Of a stretch of DNA of 9,539 nucleotides, positions 1-6,480 are shown piece by piece. The stretch comes from Bacteroidales bacterium (lineage in GTDB: Bacteria; Bacteroidota; Bacteroidia; Bacteroidales; NBLH01). Location: NCBI GenBank assembly GCA_029933755.1, contig JAOZNO010000096.1, positions 1-9,539 on the forward strand. Reading direction: 5' to 3'. Under the pieces are notes generated by a model. It had not been told where the DNA came from. It did no database searches and saw only the letters and a list, made by a program, of their open reading frames with translations. Each line of letters begins with the position of its first letter. Position 1 is the stretch's first letter. Both the position numbers and the translations under genes were made by a program.

Positions 1-1
1 A

Positions 2-958
2 CCTAGTCCGCTTATAATTACAACTAGTGGAAATTTGAGTGCTAAAAATAAGATTGTGCTTTTTTCAGAGGTACAGGGTGTGCTAAAAATAAGTTCTAAA
101 GATTATAAAGCCGGAACCAGTTACCGAAGGGGCGAAACCATCTTAAGTATAAATAGTGATGAGCATTTTACCAACTTACAATCGCTTAAAAGTAATTTAT
201 ATAATGCACTTTCTGCTATAATGTCTGATATAAGGCTTGATTTTCCTAATGAATACGAAAAGTGGCAAGCTTACCTTACGGGAATTGATTTTGATAAACC
301 CATTGCAAAAATACCTGCCACAAATTCAGAAAAGGAAAAGCTATTCATCTCAGGCAGAAAAATATACACAAACTATTTTCAGGTTAAAAACCTTGAAGAA
401 CGCTTACGTAAATATACCATTAGGGCACCATACAACGGAATATTAACTGATGCTTTGGTAACTCCGGGGTCTTTGGTACGCCAAGGTCAGAAACTTGGTG
501 AGTTTATAGATCCTAATGTTTATGAGTTAGAAGTATCGATAAATACTCAGTACAGTCATTTATTGCAAAAAGGAAATAGCGTAGAGCTTATGAATATTGA
601 AAAAAGCAAAAAATGGCAAGGTAAGGTTGTACGTGTCAATTCAAAAGTAGATCAATCATCACAAACCATAAAGGTTTATATTCAGCTCAGGGGAAAAGAA
701 TTAAGAGAAGGCATGTATTTAGAAGCCAGTCTGGTTGCGAAATCTGAGACCAATGCTTTTGAAGTGGCAAGAAACCTATTGGTTAATAACTCAAATCTAT
801 ATATTGTTCAGGATTCTGTTCTGAATATTATAGAAATTAATCCGGTTTATTTTAATAGCGAAACCGTAGTTGTAAAAGGCTTAACCGATGGAAGCAAAGT
901 GCTGTCAAAACCAGTACCCGGAGCATATAAAGGAATGAGGGTTGAAGTTAAGAATTAA
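2..958 (+). CDS. RND efflux periplasmic adaptor (membrane fusion protein), 5'-truncated
   Basis: This is the periplasmic adaptor that links an inner-membrane RND pump to a TolC-type channel. The frame is open to the left edge, with codons from position 2 reading PSPLIITTSGN before a TTG at 35, so the true start, signal peptide or lipobox lie outside; 318 residues are visible. An adaptor-like opening (TTSGNLSAKNKIVLFSEVQG, about residues 7-26) starts the first lipoyl half. A helical hairpin segment of about 85 residues follows, then the second lipoyl half (RAPYNGILTDALVTPGSLV, about 141-159). After it comes a beta-barrel section including QSSQTIKVYIQL and LREGMYLEASL, and a membrane-proximal C-terminal part ending KGMRVEVKN. 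It is followed on the same strand by the pump gene, but across an unusually long 299-bp gap. Family assignment is firm from motifs and order; the substrate cannot be inferred. Confidence 0.92.
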   Translation, partial: PSPLIITTSGNLSAKNKIVLFSEVQGVLKISSKDYKAGTSYRRGETILSINSDEHFTNLQSLKSNLYNALSAIMSDIRLDFPNEYEKWQAYLTGIDFDKPIAKIPATNSEKEKLFISGRKIYTNYFQVKNLEERLRKYTIRAPYNGILTDALVTPGSLVRQGQKLGEFIDPNVYELEVSINTQYSHLLQKGNSVELMNIEKSKKWQGKVVRVNSKVDQSSQTIKVYIQLRGKELREGMYLEASLVAKSETNAFEVARNLLVNNSNLYIVQDSVLNIIEINPVYFNSETVVVKGLTDGSKVLSKPVPGAYKGMRVEVKN

Positions 959-998
959 TAATAGTTTGCAGACGTATAAAAGAAGTGACTTTTACGTA

Positions 999-1030
999 AT
1001 TGCTAAATTGTCACATTGCTAAATTGTTAA
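999..1030. repeat. Array of four 8-bp units (ATTGYYAM), left array of an inverted pair
   Basis: Four consecutive octamers are readable: ATTGCTAA (999-1006), ATTGTCAC (1007-1014), ATTGCTAA (1015-1022) and ATTGTTAA (1023-1030). Units 1 and 3 are identical, so a 13-bp word recurs at a 16-bp period. The array lies between adaptor and pump genes. It is matched by an array of similar octamers in the opposite orientation at 1217-1248. Confidence 0.7.
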
Positions 1031-1061
1031 AAAGGAACAATATCGCATATTACGTAAATGG

Positions 1062-1090
1062 TTGCAATATTGCAGATATTAGTATCTTTT
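1062..1090 (+). promoter_or_regulatory. Possible internal promoter for the pump-channel genes
   Basis: A TTG at 1062-1064 is followed after 18 bp by TATCTTTT at 1083-1090. That matches seven of eight positions of the Bacteroidota -7 element TAnnTTTG and has a plausible -33 spacing. A perfect 12-bp palindrome, TGCAATATTGCA (1063-1074), overlaps the -33 box and could be an operator. The long gap before the pump gene makes a second promoter reasonable, but the match is imperfect in AT-rich DNA. Confidence 0.25.
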
Positions 1091-1216
1091 TAAATTTTGA
1101 CACTATTAATTTACGCTATCAAAAATTTAACAGAGTATTGATACTATCATGCGGTACTAATCAAAGATTAAATTTCAACTTTTGAAAAACTGATGCTTTA
1201 TGATAATCAGAAAAAA

Positions 1217-1248
1217 AACCATTTAACCATTTAACAATTCAACCATTT
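1217..1248. repeat. Array of four 8-bp units (AACCATTT), right array of an inverted pair
   Basis: Octamers AACCATTT (1217-1224), AACCATTT (1225-1232), AACAATTC (1233-1240) and AACCATTT (1241-1248) run without gaps and end 9 bp before the pump ATG. Their reverse complement falls in the same family as the units at 999-1030: TTAACAATT here (1231-1239) is the exact complement of AATTGTTAA at 1022-1030. The array occupies the place where ribosome-binding signals would be, and no purine-rich Shine-Dalgarno sequence is present. Confidence 0.75.
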
Positions 1249-1257
1249 GAGCTATAT

Positions 1258-4200
1258 ATGAAAAACATTATATCATACTTTATAAAATATCATGTTGCAG
1301 TAAATATAATTGTACTTACATTTATTGTATTTGGTATTATTGGGGCACTTTCTATGAAATCGTCCTTTTTCCCACTTTCTGACTCAAAAAACATTAGCAT
1401 TAATGTGGTATATCCGGGTGCCTCACCCTACGAAATGGAAGAGGGCGTGGTGCTAAAAATTGAAACCAATCTGAAAGGAATTGTAGGAATTGATCGGATT
1501 ACATCCGTTTCGAGAGAAAATTCAGCAAATATTAATATTGAAATTGAACGGGAAAGGAAAATTGATGTGGTACTGGCCGATGTTAAAAATGCCGTGGACA
1601 GAGTCCCTTCTTTCCCGGTTGGAATGGAGCCACCAATTATTTCGAAAATTGAAAGGATAAGGTCAACTATTAATTTCACTATTAGTGGAGATAAACTACC
1701 GTTAATAACCTTAAAACAATATGCACGGGAAATTGAAAATGATTTAAGAAACTTAAAAGGCATATCACAAATTCGTCTTTCAGGCTTTCCTGATCAGGAA
1801 ATTGAAATTGCACTACGTGAAAGTGATTTAAGAGCCTTTAACTTATCTTTTACAGAAGTGGCCAATGCGGTAAAACAATCAAACATATTAATTACCGGTG
1901 GAAGTATAAAAACAAATAAAGAGGATTACTTAATTAGGGCAAATAATCGTAATTATTACGGTACTGAATTGTATAATTTGGTTGTTCGTGCTGATAAATC
2001 AGGCAATATTATTCGCTTAAAAGATATTGCGGAAGTAAAAGATGTTTGGTCAGAAAATCCTGACCGTGTTTTTTACGATGGTGATATTGCCATAGAAACA
2101 TCCATTAATAATACCAATAATGAAGACTTAATTGCCACAGCAAAACAGGTGCGGAATTACATCAAAATCTTTAATGAGCAACATGATAATATTGAGCTGA
2201 ATATTACCAGGGATATGTCAGTAACACTTAGCCAAAGAACAACCCTGTTATTAGAAAATATTTTTTACGGGGTTATGTTGGTACTGTTTTTTCTGGCTCT
2301 GTTTTTAAACGTTCGACTTGCATTTTGGGTTGCTGCCGGATTGCCCATTTCATTTCTGGGTATGTTTATGTTTGCTGCACAATTAAACGTCACCATAAAT
2401 GTTCTTTCGCTGTTCGGGATGATCATTGTAATCGGTATTTTAGTTGATGATGGAATTGTAATCGGTGAAAACATATACGATCACTATAAAAAGGGTAAAA
2501 CTCCAATCAGAGCAGCAATTGATGGTACATTAGAAGTAATTCCGCCAATTGTATCTGCCCTACTTACTACTTTATTGGCCTTTTCTACTTTTTATTTTTT
2601 AGATGGCCGTATGGGCGATATGTTTAGCGAAGTATCTACAATAGTAATACTTACACTGAGCGTTTCATTAATTGAAGCACTTATTATATTACCCGCACAT
2701 ATTGCGCACTCAAAAGCCCTTAGTGAAACCAGTGATAAAACAGGTAAAATAAGTACTTTTTTCCGTAAAGTGAACAAACGAGCCGATTGGCTTTTATTAT
2801 GGGTGCGAGATCGGCTTTATGTACCCTATTTAACTTATTTTCTGAAAAATAAATTTTTAGGCTTTGCTATTCCTATATCATTATTGATTATATCTATTGG
2901 CGTATTGAGTGGTGGCATTGTCAAAACTTCATTTTTCCCGTCAATTGCCAGCGACCGGATTGTAATTAGCCTGAATATGCCACAAGGCACTAATGAACGA
3001 ATTACGGATTCTGTAATATCAAGAATTGAAGAAGCAGCATGGTTGGTAAATCAGGAATATACAAAAAAGCAAACAGCTAATATTTCTGTTTTCCATAATG
3101 TGATTAAGCAAATTGGCCCAGGTACATCTAAGGCTACATTAACTATTAACTTATTACCTGGCGAAAGCAGGGACTTTTCTTCACCGGAAATAACGAATTC
3201 TGTTCGTGAAAAAGTAGGTAAAGTATATGGTGTAGAAAGTTTAACTTTTGGCTCAGGTGGAAATTTTGGTGGCAGTCCAATAGCTGTAGCTTTATTAGGT
3301 AATGATATTAAAGAACTTAAGGCGGCTAAATTAGAATTAAAAGCTATCATGTCAGATAATCCAGTGTTAAAGGATGTTATAGATAATGATCCGGGAGGGA
3401 TTAAAGAAGTTAAGATAAAACTTAAGAAAAATGCATATTTGCTTGGACTCACACTGCAATCAACAATGAGACAGATTCGCTATGGTTTTTTTGGCTTTCA
3501 GGCACAGCGTTTTCAACGTGGGCAAGATGAAATTAAAGTTTGGGTACGATACACAAAAGACAACCGGAAATCAATTAAAAACCTAGATGATATGTGGATT
3601 ATTACCCCATCGGGCAGCCGTGTTCCTTTTTCTGAAATTGCCACTTACCAAATTGAACGTGGCGAGGTAGTGATAAACCACTTAAACGGTAAAAGAGAAA
3701 TTCAGATTACCGCTGATTTAAGCTCAACAAACGATAGTCCTACCGAAATCCTTGAAGATATAAAACTTAATATAATACCAAAAATTACGGCAAAATACCC
3801 TACGGTTTCAGCTTCATTTGAAGGACAAAATCGTGAAGCTCAAAAAACAAAAGATTCGATTGGTACTGTTGGTTTAATTATTTTAATGCTTATTTACGTT
3901 GTAATCGCCTTTACATTCCGTTCCTATTCTCAACCACTTTTATTAATGATTATGGTGCCTTTTAGTCTGATTGGTATTGTTTTAGGTCATTTCTTACACG
4001 GAATCCCTATAAATATACTGTCGTGGTTAGGTATTATTGCATTGGTGGGTATTATGGTTAACGATGGACTGGTTTTGGTTGGTAAATTTAATGGCTACTT
4101 AAAGGAGGGCTTGAAGTTTGATGAGGCTTTAATTCAGGCAGGGATTTCACGTTTTCGGGCAATTTTCTTAACATCACTTACTACTGTTGCCGGATTATCA

Positions 4201-4437
4201 CCCCTGTTATTGGAAAAAAGTCGTCAGGCACAATTTTTAAAACCCATGGCCATATCCATTTCTTATGGAATTATTATTGCTACATTTTTAACCCTATTAA
4301 TGCTGCCTTTATTACTATCTGCTGGAAACTCAATGAAAGTTTTCTTTAAGTGGATGAGAACTGGTGAAAAAATTACCAAAGAAGAAGTAGAAAGAGCAAT
4401 TATTGAACTAAAGCTAGAAGAGGATGCAAAACAATAA
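1258..4437 (+). CDS. RND efflux pump, inner-membrane permease subunit (AcrB-like)
   Basis: This is a proton-driven exporter subunit of 1059 residues, full length for the family, that would act as a trimer with the adaptor before it and the channel after it. TM1 is near residues 10-32. Porter domains follow, with the typical early stretch VYPGASPYEMEEGV (51-64). TM2-6 lie at about 330-480, with the proton-relay pair D397-D398 in GILVDDGIVIGEN; the second half begins with a TM near 533-553, and TM8-12 lie at about 870-1022. The TM10 motif reads GIMVNDGLVLV (931-941), so the lysine equivalent to AcrB K940 is Asn (N935); a Thr in LTSLTT (T972) matches AcrB T978. The double Asp in TM4 favours the hydrophobe/amphiphile branch over the heavy-metal CusA/CzcA branch. 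The substrate is unknown. The ATG at 1258 gives a standard cytoplasmic N-terminus (MKNIISYFIKYH). The stop overlaps the next gene by 14 nt. Confidence 0.96.
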   Translation: MKNIISYFIKYHVAVNIIVLTFIVFGIIGALSMKSSFFPLSDSKNISINVVYPGASPYEMEEGVVLKIETNLKGIVGIDRITSVSRENSANINIEIERERKIDVVLADVKNAVDRVPSFPVGMEPPIISKIERIRSTINFTISGDKLPLITLKQYAREIENDLRNLKGISQIRLSGFPDQEIEIALRESDLRAFNLSFTEVANAVKQSNILITGGSIKTNKEDYLIRANNRNYYGTELYNLVVRADKSGNIIRLKDIAEVKDVWSENPDRVFYDGDIAIETSINNTNNEDLIATAKQVRNYIKIFNEQHDNIELNITRDMSVTLSQRTTLLLENIFYGVMLVLFFLALFLNVRLAFWVAAGLPISFLGMFMFAAQLNVTINVLSLFGMIIVIGILVDDGIVIGENIYDHYKKGKTPIRAAIDGTLEVIPPIVSALLTTLLAFSTFYFLDGRMGDMFSEVSTIVILTLSVSLIEALIILPAHIAHSKALSETSDKTGKISTFFRKVNKRADWLLLWVRDRLYVPYLTYFLKNKFLGFAIPISLLIISIGVLSGGIVKTSFFPSIASDRIVISLNMPQGTNERITDSVISRIEEAAWLVNQEYTKKQTANISVFHNVIKQIGPGTSKATLTINLLPGESRDFSSPEITNSVREKVGKVYGVESLTFGSGGNFGGSPIAVALLGNDIKELKAAKLELKAIMSDNPVLKDVIDNDPGGIKEVKIKLKKNAYLLGLTLQSTMRQIRYGFFGFQAQRFQRGQDEIKVWVRYTKDNRKSIKNLDDMWIITPSGSRVPFSEIATYQIERGEVVINHLNGKREIQITADLSSTNDSPTEILEDIKLNIIPKITAKYPTVSASFEGQNREAQKTKDSIGTVGLIILMLIYVVIAFTFRSYSQPLLLMIMVPFSLIGIVLGHFLHGIPINILSWLGIIALVGIMVNDGLVLVGKFNGYLKEGLKFDEALIQAGISRFRAIFLTSLTTVAGLSPLLLEKSRQAQFLKPMAISISYGIIIATFLTLLMLPLLLSAGNSMKVFFKWMRTGEKITKEEVERAIIELKLEEDAKQ

Positions 4438-5743
4438 AATATTTACAATCATATTATTACTGATAATTTACAAATCAGGCTTTTCGCAAGAAATTTTAAC
4501 AAAAGATACAGCAGTAGCTCTTGCTTTAGAAAATAATTATGGAATTAAGGTTGCCAACAATAATGTGCTACGTGCAAAAAACAATTCCAGTATTTACAAT
4601 AGTAATTATCTGCCTAAAGTTTTGGCAAATGCCGGTGCTAATTACAATAATTCAAACTACGATACTGAATTTCAGGATGGCAGCTCTAACATACGCGATA
4701 ATGCTGTGTATAATTCATACAATGCTTCATTAGCAGTTAACTACACGCTGTTTGATGGTTTAGGACGGAGTTATAATTACAAAATTTTAAAAGAGACACA
4801 TAAATTATCACAATTAGAGGCACGTCAAATTATTGAAAATACATTGCTTCAGCTTTTTATTGGTTATTACGAAGTTGCCCGTTTAACGGAAGATGAATTA
4901 AACCTGATTACTTTTATTGAAATTTCGGAGAATCGCTTATTAAGAGCCCAATACAATTATGATTACGGGCAAAGTACAAAACTGGATATTTTAAATGCCG
5001 AAGTAGATTTAAATAACGATAAGATTAAATATCGAAATATTAAAAAGTTATTGGCAAACTCAAGGCATAATTTAAATTTTGTTTTAGGTAGGGATGTGAA
5101 TATTCCTTTCGAGGTAGATACCAGTATAACTTACACCTTAGGTTTGAATTTAGAGGATTTAATTTCAAGAACAAAAAATGATAATGTTTATTTACTGCAA
5201 GCTAATAAAAATCTTCAAATAAGTAATTATCAAATTAAAGTGTATAAAGCCGGATGGATGCCTACAGTTGGTGTTTCCGGATCTTATGGTTATAATAAAT
5301 TAATGAATGACCTTAGCTTTAGTACAGCAAATTTAACCATAGATGGCTTTAGTGCTGGTTTAAACCTTAGTTGGAATATTTTTGACGGTGGCTTAACCAA
5401 AACGAGGGTGCAAAATGCTAAAATATCCGTTGAAAACTCCCAAATTTTAAAAGAACAAACCGAACAAAGTTTAGAACGTGATGTGAGAAACGCATGGGAA
5501 GCACATCAGAATGCACTTTTTGTTTTAGAAGCTGAAGGGAAAAATGTAGAAACGAATAAACGGAATTTTACCAGATCAGGAGAACAATACAAATTAGGGC
5601 AAATTAATTCAATTGACTTTCGTTTAGCCCAGGTAAATTTACTGAATGCTGCAACTAACTTAAATCGTGCTAAGTTTGACACGAAAATAGCCGAATTAGT
5701 ACTTTTACAGGTGAGCGGCCAATTGTTGAATGCTGAGTTTTAA
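4424..5743 (+). CDS. TolC-like outer-membrane efflux channel (OEP family)
   Basis: This is the outer-membrane exit duct of the tripartite pump, with 439 residues. A signal peptide is clear: MQNNKIF, a hydrophobic core (TIILLLIIY), then KSGFSQE with likely cleavage near residues 20-22. Two OEP repeats are visible. Beta-strand stretches VNYTLFDGLGRS (105-116) and LSWNIFDGGLTKT (315-327) correspond, as do the helix turns YDYGQSTKLDILNAEVDL (179-196) and YKLGQINSIDFRLAQVNL (389-406). The protein ends in Phe, as many outer-membrane barrels do. The ATG lies inside the end of the pump gene (14-nt overlap), implying translational coupling. A purine-rich AGAAGAGG directly abuts the ATG, too close to be a normal Shine-Dalgarno. 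A terminator follows the stop. Confidence 0.94.
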   Translation: MQNNKIFTIILLLIIYKSGFSQEILTKDTAVALALENNYGIKVANNNVLRAKNNSSIYNSNYLPKVLANAGANYNNSNYDTEFQDGSSNIRDNAVYNSYNASLAVNYTLFDGLGRSYNYKILKETHKLSQLEARQIIENTLLQLFIGYYEVARLTEDELNLITFIEISENRLLRAQYNYDYGQSTKLDILNAEVDLNNDKIKYRNIKKLLANSRHNLNFVLGRDVNIPFEVDTSITYTLGLNLEDLISRTKNDNVYLLQANKNLQISNYQIKVYKAGWMPTVGVSGSYGYNKLMNDLSFSTANLTIDGFSAGLNLSWNIFDGGLTKTRVQNAKISVENSQILKEQTEQSLERDVRNAWEAHQNALFVLEAEGKNVETNKRNFTRSGEQYKLGQINSIDFRLAQVNLLNAATNLNRAKFDTKIAELVLLQVSGQLLNAEF

Positions 5744-5765
5744 CCCACCAGTGGGTTTTGTTTTT
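5742..5765 (+). terminator. Rho-independent terminator of the efflux operon
   Basis: AACCCA (5742-5747), loop CCAG and TGGGTT (5752-5757) form a 6-bp stem, or 7 bp if the flanking C-G pair closes on a 2-nt loop. It runs directly into TTTTGTTTTT (5756-5765). The stem begins inside the channel gene's TAA stop codon, so the operon ends with almost no 3' UTR. This also argues that the barrel gene downstream is a separate transcription unit. Confidence 0.75.
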
Positions 5766-5833
5766 AGAGAATTGCCACGAAAGCTTTTTGTCTACATGCT
5801 TCCAGAGTCGGCTCTAAACTTATTAGATAAATT

Positions 5834-5873
5834 ACTTTGTGTACCTTTGCGTATTCTTGGTGCAACTCTGCGT
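5834..5873. repeat. Degenerate ~10-bp tandem repeat (ACTTTGYGT type)
   Basis: Successive units are ACTTTGTGT (5834-5842), ACCTTTGCGT (5843-5852), ATTCTTGGTGC (5853-5863) and AACTCTGCGT (5864-5873). They share an A-CTTTG-YG-T skeleton. From memory, such CTTTGTG/CTTTGCG strings are scattered between genes in many Bacteroidota genomes, which I could not verify here. It lies upstream of the small barrel gene and creates an accidental in-frame ATG at 5839. Confidence 0.55.
5842..5849 (+). promoter_or_regulatory. Candidate -7 element upstream of the barrel gene
   Basis: TACCTTTG is a perfect TAnnTTTG match on the correct strand, and would start RNA about 70 nt before the proposed TTG start at 5926. 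No TTG or TTTG box is seen at the expected -33 distance. The element is also part of the CTTTGYG tandem repeat, so the match may simply come from the repeat. Confidence 0.3.
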
Positions 5874-5925
5874 AATAGCCATTTTTCTAATAATAAAATT
5901 TTATTGCAAATTTAATCTTTTAACC

Positions 5926-6480
5926 TTGAGAAATACGCTAAAATTTAGAGCCTCAAACTTAATAGAAAAAGCAGTAATATTTTCTCTTTTATTGCTTGTT
6001 TCAACAAATTCTGTATTGAGCCAGCAAAATGATACTGTTTTTTCTGCAAAAAATACTTTTTATATTGATTTGTCCACAAAAGGTGCAATCTATTCAATAA
6101 ATTATGATCGGGTTTTTCACGAAAGTGATAAAATTATTTATACATACAGAATTGGCTTTTCAATATTAAAAGATTTTGTGGCTTTACCGGTCGGTATTAA
6201 TTTATTAACAGGCAAAGAAAATTCCCATGCTGAATTTAGCCTGACAGTTATGCCTTATATTGATCAATACAAAACTATGTTTCGCGATAACGATTTATCT
6301 GACAAGTATATATACATAATACCTGCAATAGGTTACAGGTATCAAAAACGCACAGGTGGCTTTTTCTTTAAAGCAGCATTATCACCAATGATTATTTTAG
6401 ACCCCCGATCCAGTAACTTTTGGAAAATGAATCCTGAAATTTATATCACAGGAAATGTTGGTCTGGGATTAAGTTTTTAA
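5926..6480 (+). CDS. Secreted, probable outer-membrane beta-barrel protein, TTG start
   Basis: The gene encodes 184 residues from TTG 5926. The N-terminus is a signal peptide: basic RNTLKFRASNLIEK, hydrophobic AVIFSLLLLVS, then TNSVLSQQ with likely cleavage near residue 32. The rest alternates aromatic and polar residues in short strands (FYIDLSTKGAIYSINYDRVF, IYTYRIGFSIL, YIYIIPAIGYRYQK, GGFFFKAALSPMIIL) and ends NVGLGLSF, with the terminal Phe typical of barrel proteins. I recognise a Bacteroidota barrel-like family but no specific function. An ATG at 5839 in the same frame would add 29 residues, but it lies inside a tandem repeat and would put a second hydrophobic stretch before the signal peptide; no other in-frame ATG precedes the mature domain. 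The 3' end overlaps the convergent helicase gene by 12 nt. Confidence 0.72.
   Translation: MRNTLKFRASNLIEKAVIFSLLLLVSTNSVLSQQNDTVFSAKNTFYIDLSTKGAIYSINYDRVFHESDKIIYTYRIGFSILKDFVALPVGINLLTGKENSHAEFSLTVMPYIDQYKTMFRDNDLSDKYIYIIPAIGYRYQKRTGGFFFKAALSPMIILDPRSSNFWKMNPEIYITGNVGLGLSF

Noticed and set aside
1000..1185. 61-codon + strand frame between adaptor and pump genes
   Set aside because: It begins with TTG inside the octamer array, has no recognisable domain or start context, and its composition is that of AT-rich intergenic DNA.
3051..3452. 133-codon antisense frame inside the pump gene
   Set aside because: It is the reverse strand of a strongly supported, full-length RND coding sequence, with no independent promoter or family signal. 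Antisense frames at 1428-1763, 2265-2474 and 2592-2777 are rejected for the same reason.
1258..4437. Heavy-metal (CusA/CzcA-type) pump assignment
   Set aside because: TM4 carries the VDDGIVIGEN pattern with paired Asp as in drug-type RND pumps, and no methionine-relay or metal-site pattern was evident.
5730..5915. 61-codon + strand frame overlapping the channel gene end
   Set aside because: It reads through the operon terminator and the tandem repeat; its translation is repeat-derived and resembles no protein I recognise.
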